Below the pieces are notes generated by a model. It saw nothing but the letters and a program-made list of their open reading frames with translations. It searched no databases and had not been told where the DNA came from. A program made the position numbers and the translations under genes. 27,504 bases of DNA from Paracamarosporium sp. OC-R06-R3 (lineage: Eukaryota; Ascomycota; Dothideomycetes; Pleosporales; Didymosphaeriaceae). How positions within the stretch are numbered: position 1 is the stretch's first letter; each line of letters opens with the position of its first letter. The stretch lies in assembly GCA_019828545.1 (NCBI GenBank), contig JACVRA010000119.1:1-27504 (forward strand), in the 5' to 3' direction. This document shows, in pieces, positions 1-11,410 of this stretch.

Positions 1-751
1 GAATCCGCGCATCGCGCGCACAGACACGTTATGGATGAAGTAGAAATCCGGACCGATTAAGTCAAGGTAGGTGTCGCAAGTTGTTCGCACAAGGATGCGG
101 CACTATTAAATAGCAAGAAAGGATTGCACCAATTTAGGAAAAAGGTACTTTGCGTGAGGCTAGAGGTGGATATGCTGCTGCCTTCCTAGTTTTCGCTAAT
201 CAGCAGTGGCCAGTGGTTATACGGTGGCGCAGTTACTACGCCACTTCTGGGGGCCAATTCCTACGCTTGTCCTTCACTTTATCTTAGTTCTCGCCCCTTA
301 CTATCAACGTTGCGTACTGGAACTTTGCTTGATCAACGACTGTTGACTCTGAACCCTACGCTGTTGTTCAAATAACAACATTATCTCTGCATCATATATC
401 AAGCACCCCAGGCTAGCCTTCTTAATACCCGTCTATGGTGACTCATACATCCGGACTACGCACACGGAGTTCGAGTTCGAGTCTTAGCAAATTCTCACGT
501 GACTTACAAGTATTCAAAATATACATGATCGAGCAGATGTACGATCAAACCACTGAATTTGTTCCTCGCAGCAGTGAACGGATCGAGTTGCGGGCAGAGT
601 TTGGACTATGGTAAAATCATGCTTTATCTACCACTTAGGACAAGATAAAAGAGCTTTAGCACATGTTTACAAACAATTATCTGCAATGTACAGTACAGGA
701 ATCGGTAGCACGATTGATTAGACTTTTCAATTATAGAATTCGTATGTACAC
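1..751. other. Intergenic, no gene recognised
   Basis: AT-leaning sequence with no open frame of useful length on either strand and no tRNA-like A/B boxes. It holds an 8-bp TCACGTGA palindrome at 495-502, a bHLH/Cbf1-type core, whose relevance is unknown. The part next to 752 is presumably the 3' flank of the methyltransferase gene. A gene cut by the left edge cannot be excluded. Confidence 0.5.
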
Positions 752-1423
752 TCAACCAATGACCTTGAGGACGACCATCCGTGCGCTAACACCAGCTCCA
801 CGACGGTAGTCCCCTGAATCAGCGCTGACGAGCTTGACCTTCCCGGTTGCAACCAACTTATCAACCTCAGCACGGTACCCAATGGGCTCCCAGATGTCAT
901 CCAAAACGGTAGCCACGATCCAGCCGTTCTTCTTCACGACACGAACAAATTCCGACAATACCTCTGGGCCCACGTGGGCGTGCGTGAGGGTGCCGATGCA
1001 CGTGACAACATCAAAACTATCGGTGTCCTCCTCGAGAGGCTTGGACAAGTCGGTAGTGTCAAGTGCTGTGTAGACATGAAGGTTACCAGCCTGTTTCAAC
1101 ATGCCTGGAGAGAGATCAATGCCGGCGATGTGCTTGGCACCGAGCTTTGAAAGAGCTGCACCGACAAGGCCTGTGCCGCAGCCAGCGTCAAGGATTTTGA
1201 TCTTGTCTAGTTGTTGCTCGGGGCTTAGGTGCTTAGCTACTGTAGCGGCAGCTAGGGTAGGCGCAACATAGTCTTGGTTTGGTTGTACGAGATCAGTGTC
1301 GTACGACGCGGCCCATTCATCGTAAAGAGAGCGCAGGTCGGTAAGACCTTTGGCTGAGTAGGCGCGGTTAAGCCACTCGATATTGGTGGTTGCAGGGGCC
1401 TGGTTTGTGGTGACAGCGGCCAT
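752..1423 (-). CDS. Class I SAM-dependent methyltransferase (METTL27/Williams-Beuren-like)
   Basis: Single-exon gene of 223 residues, probably a soluble methyltransferase that uses S-adenosylmethionine. The substrate is unknown. A YDEWAASYD segment (residues 34-42), typical of the UbiE/METTL27 branch, precedes motif I, ILDAGCGTG (77-85). Motif II, GIDLSPGML, follows at about 101-109. An FDVVTCIGTLTH stretch and a VVKKNGWIV strand match the later Rossmann core. The length fits a complete catalytic domain with no extra module, and there is no signal peptide or membrane segment. The start is the first ATG of the frame, followed by an Ala-Ala N-terminus usual for cytosolic fungal proteins. The fold assignment is firm. 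The METTL27-like label rests on remembered family resemblance, and other small-molecule methyltransferases remain possible. Confidence 0.85.
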   Translation of the reverse strand: MAAVTTNQAPATTNIEWLNRAYSAKGLTDLRSLYDEWAASYDTDLVQPNQDYVAPTLAAATVAKHLSPEQQLDKIKILDAGCGTGLVGAALSKLGAKHIAGIDLSPGMLKQAGNLHVYTALDTTDLSKPLEEDTDSFDVVTCIGTLTHAHVGPEVLSEFVRVVKKNGWIVATVLDDIWEPIGYRAEVDKLVATGKVKLVSADSGDYRRGAGVSARMVVLKVIG

Positions 1424-3685
1424 GACGATGGTGTTGTTGGGTTTAGGTAGAACAAAATGGGTGATGGCTGCTTTACGATGTTGGTGTTCTGCGTTTGGGC
1501 TCGCTTGGATGCGTGTGGCTGTTGCGTTTGGAATTAAGCTGCAGCTGTTTGGATGATTTTGTACCTAGTGGTGATATGGATACACTAGGCCTCGTTGGTA
1601 GGATTGTTGCGTTGGATCTGGCCTTGGAAGTCACGGGAATGGCCTAGGAGAAATTGAGTCTGTGGAAGTATTTTCAATTGATTGCTATCAGAAGTCAGCC
1701 TTGACGAGACAGGGACAAATACTTATTCAACCTTTTCGTTTGTGAGACTGATGAGAAAGAAGCATGAGAATGTTAGTGCCATGACAAGCGGAAAACGCGC
1801 GACTTAAATATTGCAACAGCCCGGCAATGCGATCGACCATTTCCACTTAAGCAGCAGAAAAGTGGTGTAGGACGGTCCGAACACACTGCAGTACACTGCA
1901 TTGGTGTACACCATTCACAGGCTGAGGGCTGCCCCAGTCCCTGGCCTTGCGACTCAGATTGGCTGCGCCGTGACGCCCCACAAACGCCGCTTTCGAGTGC
2001 CAACTTCTGTCTTGCTGTGGGCGTTTTTTGCGATGGATCAGGCAACTGTACTGCGCGAATATTGCTTTGGTATCCCTGCTTCTTCCCCGCTTTCCCGAGT
2101 GGGGGGGCGGATGGAGCGGGTATCCCCAGAGAAATGTGGCATGCTGGGGACGTGGGACGAAGTGATTGTGATTCAGCATGGCGGCGCAGCAATGAAACGG
2201 TCCACACTAGAGTCCAGTGAAAAGGGCAGGTAGAGAGGCCCTGTCAGCCGCTTGCGAGGATTGGTATGATGATGTAGGATAGTCGAGGTCGAGAATGCGG
2301 GACAGAGACGCTTGACTGGGTTCCAGGGCCGCTCGATCAGCTTAGTATACAAGAGTAGAGCTGCAGGCTGATGTTGAAACTCGATGGCGCTAGGCAGAGT
2401 CAGTCTAAGGGCGTGAGATGAGCAATAGATTTGACAGGGCCTTTGTACCTGCGCAAGGCTTCCCCCACGCCCCGGTGCTCTGAGCAAAACATGAACTAGC
2501 CCTCCGCCTTCTCCATTCATCCGCGCGGGTCTCGAGTGGCCAAGCGTGAGATGTGGTGTCGGGGCGACAGTGGATCTTCGCCCGCATCACCCCAGGGCTG
2601 TTAGGGCAGAATTGCACCATCGCTCCCGCTCGGGACGGATAACCGAGCGCTTAGCCGCTACCGTCTAGCATGGAAAGTGTTGAGCGGCTGGCATGACGCG
2701 CCAAGAATCGCCTTTGTATCCGGCAAGTCTTGTGGCAGACTGCCGGTCGTCTCCATGGCAGCGCATGACAATGTACGTACCGCTCCAGTCTGCTTCTCAC
2801 ATGCGGCGACACTCCACTTCCAATATGCACTCTGCCCCTCTCCACCAACAGCAGGTGCTTGGACTCCGTCATAGCGGGCTTCGCGGCTGGAACATGCCGA
2901 ACTTGAGAGCTGACCTGACGTCGGTTTCCCACCATCTCAGTCCACTTCTGTGTGCATCTTGAACCGCGGGTCTAGCTCTTTGAAAGGCAGTTCCAGGGTG
3001 TCCTGTTTTCGTACGGCCATGGTTCATGTCACAAGACCTGGCTCGCTGGAGGCCCTTGTGCTCGAAACATGGTCACGGTGCGTGGTTAAGTGCGTGTTCG
3101 ATCATGTGAGAAGCTGCCGTCCTGCATCGCCCGAGAAATGCTTCCAGACAATACATGTCCTAATTGAAAGGTAGCCTTGATTGAGTGTCGGTTGCATGTT
3201 GTGTGCTAGGATATGTAGATGACTATGTGCCACCTGCCGCGGCATACGGTCAAGCAGTGTCGAAGTGAAAGAATTGTGAACACCAAAGGAGAAGTGTAGG
3301 CAAGATTAAGATGCTTATCGCGGAGTGCGGAGGGTCCTTCGTTGATATTAACATTCCATCTTCGTACCTACTTGCCCTCTGAGGCCTTTCGTAAAAAGTC
3401 TCCCATTTTGGCAAGCGTGAACGTCTATCACGACACCTCAGCAGGATGACAGCCCCGGCATTATCAAAGGGAACAATGCCCGTGATTGTTTCGGTGAATG
3501 TTTCTTCCGTCGAGACCGAGGCTGCGTTGCTGTCATTTGCCGCCATGTCCAAACGCCGATGGCGGGGTATCGGCCTCTGATTCAATCGCCGACAAGTTGG
3601 AGCTCCTCCCGCCCTCTCACAGCTCCAAGAACATTAAACTCAGACACGCATCTTTGAATCCCAATTCCTCATACACTTTCACACA
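1424..3685. other. 2.3-kb gap without a convincing gene
   Basis: Several mutually overlapping frames of 60-144 codons lie on both strands (for example 1773-2207 minus against 1901-2233 plus). None shows a recognisable domain, sensible composition or splice structure, so I treat them as chance. The left part is the promoter of the methyltransferase gene. The right part, roughly 3590-3685, is the CT-rich leader of the dehydrogenase gene. The middle could hold a non-coding RNA or a fast-evolving gene that I cannot see. Confidence 0.45.
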
Positions 3686-4636
3686 ATGGCGCCCAAGCTC
3701 CTCTACCCAACCTCCCTTGCAATCGACGCCAGCCTCCTTGAAGGCTTCGGCGTCTCCCTACACTCATACGACGTAAAAGAGCCCATCCCAGATGACCTCA
3801 TCGATGCCGAAATCCTCATAACATGGACAAACCCTGTACCGCGGCTCAAGGAGGAGGCCAAACGCCTAACAAAACTGGGATGGATTCAGTCTCTGGCCGC
3901 AGGTCCCAACGATGTGCTCAGCGCCGGCTTCGACGCCTCCAAAATCACCATCTGCACCGGTTCCGGGTTGCACGATCATACTGTTGCAGAGCATACATTG
4001 GGACTCTTGTTGAACGCGGCACGTCGCTTCTTCGAGATGCGAGATTACCAGCTGGAGGGGAAGTGGTCGGGTCATCTGGGCGGGCCGCAACCGGATCGTC
4101 CCCAGGGAAAATTCACATCACTACAAGATGCCAATGTGCTGGTTTGGGGCTTCGGGAATATCGCGAAGACGTTGACGCCGTGGCTCAGAGCATTGGGTGC
4201 AAACGTGACCGGCCTCGCGCGCAGTGCCGGCGTCCGTGACGGCGTGGAGGTTTACGGCGAAGACAAACTTCAAGAACTGCTGCCCAAGACGGACGCCCTA
4301 GTCATGATTCTGCCCGGATCGGATGCAACAAAACATGTCCTGAACGCCGAGCGGTTAAAGTTGCTCCCGAAGCATGCGTGGGTAGTGAATGTAGGTCGTG
4401 GGACTTCAATCGATGAGGCCGCCCTGGCCGAGGCTTTGGAGAAGGGAGACATCGGTGGCGCAGCGCTCGACGTATTCGAGACCGAGCCTCTCCCCGGTGA
4501 CTCGCGCTTCTGGAAAACGCCGAACACAATCGTGAGCCCGCACGCAGCAGGGGGCAGGCCGCAAAACCCAGAGACGCTCATAGCGTACAATCTGCGGAAA
4601 TTCCTCGCAGGACAGGAACTCAAGAATATCATATGA
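3686..4636 (+). CDS. D-isomer-specific 2-hydroxyacid dehydrogenase
   Basis: Intronless gene of 316 residues. It is expected to interconvert a 2-oxo acid and a D-2-hydroxy acid with NAD(P)H. The physiological substrate cannot be read from sequence, and glyoxylate/hydroxypyruvate reductase is one option. The dinucleotide-binding Rossmann core carries GFGNIA at 155-160. The three catalytic residues of the family are visible: Arg238 in NVGRGT, Glu267 in DVFETEP and His286 in SPHAAGG. An N-terminal catalytic lobe (about 1-100) and the hinge segment HTVAEHTLGLLL (98-109) complete the usual architecture, and the length is normal. The start ATG sits in a good context (CACAATGG) and begins MAPK. An AATAAA hexamer lies at 4642-4647, only 6 bases past the stop, perhaps too close to be the used poly(A) signal. 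No targeting signal is obvious, so cytosolic location is inferred. Confidence 0.9.
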   Translation: MAPKLLYPTSLAIDASLLEGFGVSLHSYDVKEPIPDDLIDAEILITWTNPVPRLKEEAKRLTKLGWIQSLAAGPNDVLSAGFDASKITICTGSGLHDHTVAEHTLGLLLNAARRFFEMRDYQLEGKWSGHLGGPQPDRPQGKFTSLQDANVLVWGFGNIAKTLTPWLRALGANVTGLARSAGVRDGVEVYGEDKLQELLPKTDALVMILPGSDATKHVLNAERLKLLPKHAWVVNVGRGTSIDEAALAEALEKGDIGGAALDVFETEPLPGDSRFWKTPNTIVSPHAAGGRPQNPETLIAYNLRKFLAGQELKNII

Positions 4637-5224
4637 CAATCAATAAAACCAAAGCTATGAATTGCTCATAGTTGGCCATCGGCCTTTACCGTTGCAAAAT
4701 AATCCAAATGTCTTCTGCGTGAACTCTCGAGGTTGCTTGTCCGTACCTCTCTCTTTTTATGCCACACATTCCTGTTAATGATTTCTTACCCATCAGGACT
4801 GTTGTCACTTTGACCACTATGACTTCGTAAACCAATGCGCTGAAGAGCTGAACAGATGCTCTCTCGTTGTTCCAGTTCGTCAATGGGACTTGTCCCTCAA
4901 TTTTGATTTAGACCTCTCATTCAATGAACGTTGCAAGTTGAGGGGAATATCGCATCAGTACCATTGCACAGGTAGCATCCCCACTTGCTAGTGCCTTTGA
5001 GATTAATTATCACGTAGCTTGGTGTCATATCGCAGTCACAGGTACCGTGGCCAGCTACTGAGGCGTACCGAGAGTATGCATAGTAATGGGTGCAATTCTA
5101 TCTCGTCTATGATCAGCAAGCACGATGGTCAGTGCCGTCGCTCTCGAGAAAAAACGTAGTATACATGCAAAGCAATATTACTAGTCCCAGTGGACTTCCT
5201 TTCCAAGCGTTGGTCTTGAGATAT
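4637..5224. other. Convergent intergenic region
   Basis: Separates the 3' ends of the dehydrogenase (+) and Pho88 (-) genes. It contains AATAAA at 4642-4647 and otherwise only short chance frames. I see no RNA gene or repeat. Confidence 0.5.
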
Positions 5225-5927
5225 TTACTCGTCCTTGACACCACCACGTCCAGCACGCTCGGCGGCCTCGATGCTCTTCTTATCCGTCTTGATTTCACCA
5301 CCCTGCATAGCACCCATGAGTCCACCAGCCTGCTTCCAAGGCCTCTGCAGATCGCCAGTCGCGGTTTGGCCGAAGAGATGGATCTTGACCAGGTTGCCTT
5401 CGAAAGCGCCCTTGAGCGGGATGATGGACTGGATGAGCAACGGGTTGGTGTACTTCAGGTAGAGATGCATGAAGCCCATCATGCCGACACCCATGAGCTG
5501 AGCCTTGAACAGCCCGCGGAGCTGCTGAAGATCGTATGCCTTGACCGTGGTCGCGACGAACTTGGGTTCCTCGCCGGATCCCATCGGGGCGGGCTCGACG
5601 TACTTGACAACGGTCATATCTGTGGAAGAATTGTCAGCGCTATCTGTTGAGCGCAAAGATGCCTGCAATAGAAAACACGGGATGTACGCACCATTCTTCT
5701 TATTGATCTGAGCCTGCACGTAGAGATAGATACCGGCAATGATGACGTTGGAGAGGATGTACAGCGCGCGCACGCCATTCAGAACGTTTGGATCATCAAA
5801 AGGAACCTTCTTCGAGATCTGCATAAACGCCAGAATGATGAGAAGGTTGGTGCTGCATGCGATGGTTAGTTGCTCATGTCGTGCATTGAGAGGTTGGGGC
5901 CACGTACACCTGCGGATTGAGTGCCAT
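5225..5927 (-). CDS. PHO88: ER membrane protein Pho88 (Snd3), three exons
   Basis: Spliced product of 191 residues. Exons on the minus strand are 5908-5927, 5692-5852 and 5225-5619. The introns are 5853-5907 (GTACGT...GCAG) and 5620-5691 (GTGCGT...CACAG), and the phases fit at both joins. The first exon holds only MALNPQ plus two bases of the next codon; joined to exon 2 it gives NPQVTNLLIILAFMQISKK, the characteristic Pho88 N-terminus with a membrane segment. A second hydrophobic segment, about residues 34-53, precedes QINKKND, then MTVVKYVEP and a C-terminal half containing LMGVGMMGFMHLYLKY. In yeast, Pho88/Snd3 is an ER protein of the SRP-independent SND targeting route and was first found through phosphate uptake. 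The length matches the family (about 190). It lies head-to-head with the RAD16 gene across about 1 kb. Confidence 0.95.
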
Positions 5928-6250
5928 GGCGACTGCTGATAGATGTGCCGGGTGTCTGAAACAGGTGCTTTGCGTCCGGGTATAGACCTCGTGTCCTGTT
6001 GCTGGGTCGAGCGGCGTGGAGAAGAGAGGATGAGCTGCGGACGAACTTTTGTGTGCGGGCGGGATACGCTTGCGCAGAAGAGGCCAGTTCTTGGGGTCGG
6101 GGTCGGGGCCAGGGTTCGCGCTAGCCTTGTCAGACTTTCACTCTTCTAGTCGCGTCCAAGGTCTTCTCTGAACACATATCTGTTTGCCTGATTGATTGCC
6201 GTGCGTAGATACAAATGGAAGCTAAGTTTGATTGTGTTGGAGCGCAATTA

Positions 6251-6260
6251 GTCACGTGAT
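6251..6260. promoter_or_regulatory. CACGTG E-box in GTCACGTGAT context
   Basis: The ten bases GTCACGTGAT match the Cbf1/CDEI-type consensus RTCACRTG. They lie about 325 bases upstream of the Pho88 start and about 715 upstream of the Rad16 start. A second CACGTG lies at 6573-6578. Binding by Cbf1, Pho4-like or USF-like bHLH factors is an inference from the core alone. Confidence 0.3.
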
Positions 6261-6572
6261 GCAGACATTTTCTAAGCAGTAAAGTACTGTCACACAAACG
6301 ATGAACGATCTAATGAGCCATGTGTGGTTTTGCGGTGCAGTTGCCATCTCTGGAGAAGTGCTCAGACATTGAGACAGCACATTTCATCTACACGTCGGTT
6401 GGAAACCGGGAGTCGTATACTTGCAGAGGCCGCAGTGAATAGATGGAGTAGGATCGCCATAATCCGTATTTGGAAAAAGAGAAAAAACATCAAGCGCACC
6501 CAATACGGAAGTTCGTGCCCTAGAGACTTCTCCCTCCTTATCAGCGTGCTGAGCACCTGTTATCTAAAGTGG

Positions 6573-6578
6573 TCACGT
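6573..6578. promoter_or_regulatory. Second CACGTG E-box
   Basis: The core occurs as GGTCACGTGC in the PHO88/RAD16 divergent region, about 400 bases before the Rad16 start. It has the same half-site TCACGTG as the one at 6251. Function is not shown. Confidence 0.25.
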
Positions 6579-6973
6579 GCTCTCGCGGCTGGCAGGCAAC
6601 CACGACGCGACCCGTCCCCCTCACTTTAGGAAAGCGCTTTGACGCGCCACTGCAGGCGATGATGCGCACATAATCGTCTTGGACCTCCAAGCAAAGCTGC
6701 TGCACCTGTCGCGGCCCTCATTTTCCCTTGTCAGATTTGTTTCCAGCGTTTGCCACCGCCGGCGTGAGCGCGCGAAGCTTTCAACGCGACCCAATCGGTG
6801 GCGCAAGCCAGGGGCACCTCCCACCTTCGATTCACCACTGACCTAGTGCCTCTACCTTTGCTCTCGCTCTCGCTCCGCCGCTGCGACAACTCCAACTACA
6901 GCTCGCTCTTTCGCTGCGGTACGTAATTGTGCCTCGTCGTTGATTGTCTGAGCCTCGTCGTTGCTTCGCAGGA

Positions 6974-9900
6974 ATGGCGCCCCGACGATCCAGCCGCAGG
7001 TCGTCGACCCTTCCTAATGCGGACGAGATGACAAAAGCCACGACTCCTGCTGCGAGCGTCTCTTCTGGTATGTTGACCCCATCACATTCAAGCTTCCATG
7101 GATAGAGTTGTGACTAACTCGCAAATCGAAGGGCGGAAAACGGCTCGCCCTTCTACGAGGCGCACACGTTCCTTCGTGCCTGATTCTTCCGACGTTGATG
7201 GCGACTTCATTGAGTCGGAAGAAGCTGGCCCATCGAATACCTCGACCCGACAACTGCTCAAGGCCGTTGCAATACCACCAGGAAAATCTTCCAACTTGAA
7301 ATCGAAGCCTGAGCAAGATAGCTCAACCGGATCGCCTTCGTTCGAAAACTCAGACTACGAGACCCCAGGGACCAGTATCTCTACAACGCCAGCATTCTCA
7401 GTCGACGATATCGGGAAGACGACTCGAAAGAGCGGTCTTAGCGCAGCTGTAACCGCCGGGCTTGATGCTTCATCTTCCCGAAAGCGAACACGCACCATGA
7501 TAGGAAAGCCTTTGGATGAGGTCAACGACAACGATGTCGATGCTCAGCTTGCGATGCAATTGCAGTTGGAAGAAAATGAACGAGAGCGCAAGGAGCATAT
7601 TCCCCTTGATTCTTCAGACGAAGAACCGCTTGCGAAGCGGAGGGCAACACTTTCAAAATCCAAGGGCAAGGGCAAGACTACCATGAAGGATGTGGTTGTC
7701 GAAGACTCAGATGATGACTCTCTTCCGTGGGTTTCCATTACACCGACATATGTTGGCAAAGGAAAGGGCAAAGCGTTGGCAGTCGATCATCGAAACAGCT
7801 CACGAAGTCGTTCAGCTCGTTCTAGTGTAAGGGGAAAGAAGAACTTTATACTTGACTCAGAGGAGGACGAGGAATCCGATGACGACGACGAATTCAAATT
7901 GGAGGATGAAGATGACAGGAACTCCGCACAGGATGACGATGACGACGACACAATTGACGGTGCTGTGAATACTGTTAGCGACAGTGACGATGTACCACTT
8001 GCGAAGGTCAGCAAACGTGCCCTGGCTGCTCTCAAAACTGAAGCAACCCCTGCCAAGAAACAACGTGGCAAGAAAGCCAAACGCCTTACAAGGGCCGAGA
8101 AAATGGCACGCCTCCGCCGTAATGCGAGGTTTGCTCACATCGCAGACAAATGGGAACGTAAGCGTGCGATGAACCGCGAACGTGCTGAAGAATCTCATCC
8201 AAAACTGCTCACTATGTGGAAGGAGCTAGGAGAGGTACCGGTTCTTGAAGTGCAACGAGCTGAACAGCCACAATCCATCAACCGCCGCCTGAAGCCTTTC
8301 CAGCTTGAGGGCCTGAGCTGGATGACGAGACAGGAGAAGACTGCTTACAAAGGTGGTCTCCTTGGTGATGAGATGGGCATGGGAAAAACAATCCAGGCTG
8401 TCTCACTCATCATGTCAGACTGGCCACAAAAGGAGCCTACCCTTGTCGTCGTTCCACCTGTGGCTTTGATGCAATGGTCCAACGAGATTGGAGAATACAC
8501 AGATGGCAAGCTCAAGGTCCTTGTCTATCATGGCACCAACGCCAAGTGTAAGAAGATGACGGTGAAAGATTTGCGGAAGTTCGATGTCATAATGGTGTCG
8601 TATAATAGCTTGGAGTCGCTGCATCGTAAAGAGACCAAAGGCTGGTCTCGTGGTGAAGACATCATCAAAGAAGCCTCACCTCTACACGCCATCACTTATC
8701 ATCGGCTCATCCTGGACGAGGCTCACAGCATCAAGTCTCGTACGACTGGTGTTGCTAAAGCTTGCTTTGCGCTCAAGGGTACCTACAAGTGGTGCTTATC
8801 AGGAACCCCAGTCCAAAACCGAATTGGAGAGTTCTTCTCGTTGTTACGGTTTCTTGAGGTTCGGCCATTTGCAGATTACTTCTGCCGTAGCTGCGACTGT
8901 GAGCAGCTACATTGGACCGTCGACGAAGACCATATGTGCAAAGCCTGTAATCACGGAGCTTCCGAACATATCTCTGTCTTTAACCAAGAGCTGCTTAACC
9001 CGATCACTGGCGATGACCCAGAGCTTCGCGAGGACGCCCTGGGCAAGCTTCACATGATCACTGCTCGTATAATGTTGCGCCGCATGAAGCGTGATCATAC
9101 AAATTCAATGGAGTTGCCGATGAAGGATATCGTGATCCACAACGAATTCTTCAGTGAAGTCGAGCGCGACTTCTCAACGTCCATTATGTCAAACTCCGCT
9201 CGAAAATTTGACACTTATGTTGCGCAAGGTGTCATGCTGAACAATTACGCCAACATCTTCGGTCTCATCATGCAAATGCGTCAAGTTGCCAATCATCCGG
9301 ATCTGCTTCTGAAAAAGAATGCAGCTGAAGGCAGCCAGAACGTTTATGTGTGCAACATTTGCGATGAGCCAGCTGAGGACGCAGTGCGCTCTCGCTGCCA
9401 CCACGAGTTCTGTCGAGCATGTGTGAAAGATTTCATGGACACTTGTGAGGCCTCGGGTACTGACGCCGATTGCCCCCGCTGCCACATTGCTCTATCGATC
9501 GATTTTGAACAACCAGAACTTGAACAAGACGAAGACTCGGTCAAGAAAACTTCGATTATCAATCGGATAAAGATGGAGAACTGGACGTCGTCTACAAAGA
9601 TTGAAATGCTCGTCTATGATCTTTACAAGCTTCGGAGCAAGAAACAGACGCTCAAGTCTATCGTGTTCAGCCAGTTTACCTCAATGCTTCAATTGATCGA
9701 GTGGCGCCTTCGTCGTGCAGGCTTTAACACTGTCATGCTTGATGGTTCCATGACACCCGCAATGCGTCAAAAGAGTATCGAGCACTTCATGACCAATCCG
9801 GATGTCGAAGTGTTCTTGGTCTCGCTCAAGGCGGGGGGTGTTGCTCTCAACCTGACCGAGGCTTCCCGGGTTTTCATCGTGGATCCGTAAGTGACATCCC

Positions 9901-10171
9901 CTTTTGCTTCTAGCGGTACGCGCATATACTAACATAAAACAGATGGTGGAACCCTGCAGCCGAATGGCAGTCTGCCGATCGTTGCCATCGCATCGGACAG
10001 AAGCGTCCGTGTGTTATTACTCGTCTTTGCATTGAAGACAGCGTCGAATCGCGCATGGTTGCGCTGCAAGAAAAGAAAGCAGCTATGATTGCTGGAACTG
10101 TCAACAACGACAAGGTCGCGATGGATCGCCTCAGTCCGGAAGATCTCCAGTTCCTTTTCCGTGGTTCTTAG
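6974..10171 (+). CDS. RAD16: Rad16-like SWI/SNF ATPase with RING finger
   Basis: Spliced product of 1025 residues. Exons are 6974-7067, 7132-9886 and 9943-10171. Intron 1 (GTATGT, branch GACTAAC, GAAG) and intron 2 (GTAAGT, branch ACTAAC, ACAG) keep frame. The N-terminal third is low-complexity with acidic runs (about 270-310) and basic, probably nuclear-targeting, stretches. The ATPase follows: Walker [10 protein letters not shown] (443-451) and DEAH box (560-563). A cysteine-rich insertion (CRSCDC...CKAC) typical of Rad16 follows the DEAH box. A C3HC4 RING (Cys772 to Cys815) sits between the helicase lobes. The second lobe runs from about 874 and ends with motif [12 protein letters not shown] (960-969). 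In yeast, Rad16 pairs with Rad7 in global-genome nucleotide excision repair as a DNA translocase and ubiquitin-ligase component. The insertion plus RING favours Rad16 over Rad5 or Uls1. Confidence 0.95.
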
Positions 10172-11410
10172 CTTATAGGTGTGCACATGCATCACACACG
10201 AGCGACCAAATGCTACTACTCAGTTGTGTGATTACGATAGATATGATTCAATGGGGTCTTGGTAATTGAGCCTATACTTGTGGTACACGGGTAGCAAAAA
10301 CCATGAACGGTGCGCTGGCGTTGCATTATAAGGCTTATTGTGTATTTTAGAATGGCGTCGTGGAGCTCATGCGCAGGAACGGTACCTCAAAGTAATGCAT
10401 TAGTGTATATTGAACATCATAAAATGTATATACTAGGCGTGGGCATTCTACAGTGACGATCTCCCGATGCTCGATGTTATATCTGTCTCTACTTTGTTGG
10501 TTTTGCAGTCGTTTGGGACTCCTTTAACAAATCGAATGCTTGAACACCGTCAAGCATTATACTGCGCGTTTTGGAGGGGTATTGTGTGTCTGAGTTTCAA
10601 CTCGACGCCCACTTGATGTTAGGAGTGCATGTATCGGTCGTGTTACGTAGCCATGTGGGTAGGTAGTGCAAGCTGGCGAGAGCCAAGACGCCGTGGGGGG
10701 TGGATCGTTCGCTACCCCAGATTTTGGTGCAGCTTTCGCTTCAACTCTAACGCCAGCGGATCTAAAGTTAAGCATCACCTCCCCCATGCATTTTCTGATC
10801 CTACAAATTTTAGGGCGATTCTCCCGATGGACAGAGCTAGATCGGCTAGACTGGGGACTGCTCCCCGATTCTCGTAGGTCGCGCACGCTCAGTAAGCCTC
10901 TCACCACGAACTTCTACAACCGTTGAAGCGTCACAAGCAGCGCAATTGAGTATGACAGAACACGTAAAATCCTTCTTTGCAACGTGCAAACAAAACTTCA
11001 AGCACCGCCGCGGAGCCGAGGAGATGAACGACATTGATGGTTTTGCTTAGACACGGATTCATTCTTTTAGCTCGCTATTTGGTAACAGAAACCTATATGC
11101 GGTCAGATGCCCAGCGTTGGTCCCGGTCCGCTGCCGCTGGATCGTCCATCGTCATACCCGTGATGCAAAACATCATGGCAAGCCAGACCACGCCCGGGAT
11201 GGCGGTACTGCCCTCTCTCGGATATTGTGGGCGTGCACAGGCAGTTGTGTGCGAAAGGCCCATGGCATTTTTTGCAGCCTCATACCCGTCCCCGTTCCTG
11301 CATTCACCTGCGACATAAGAGTCTGACTCGACGGTTGGCCTTGATCCGTTTTCTCTGTTTTTAGAGCTGGAATACCGGTCATCGAACGCGTGACCCTTTC
11401 ACTTGATCAA
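10172..11410. other. 1.2-kb gap between RAD16 and the HPP gene
   Basis: Holds the 3' flank of RAD16 and the promoter and leader of the HPP-family gene. Open frames up to 116 codons overlap on both strands and lack recognisable features. A GTG at 11390 opens the HPP frame 21 bases early, but GTG is not expected as a start here. I see no RNA gene or repeat. Confidence 0.5.

Larger units (their letters stand above)
5928..6973. other. Divergent promoter region of PHO88 and RAD16
   Basis: About 1 kb between two start codons facing away from each other. It contains two CACGTG cores, listed separately, and a CT-rich stretch just before the Rad16 start (about 6840-6960), common in filamentous-fungal 5' leaders. 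The small frames inside show no coding character. Confidence 0.5.

Noticed and set aside
1773..2233. Overlapping open frames of 110-144 codons on both strands.
   Set aside because: They overlap each other in three phases, have no domain or family-like composition, and look like chance frames in a GC-rich patch.
10557..10907. Minus-strand frame of 116 codons between RAD16 and the HPP gene.
   Set aside because: Composition rich in Arg, Ser and Pro with no pattern of conserved blocks, and overlapped by other frames on the opposite strand.
11390..11410. Start of the HPP protein at a GTG seven codons upstream.
   Set aside because: Nuclear fungal genes rarely start at GTG, and an ATG in good context (TCAAATGG) follows in frame.
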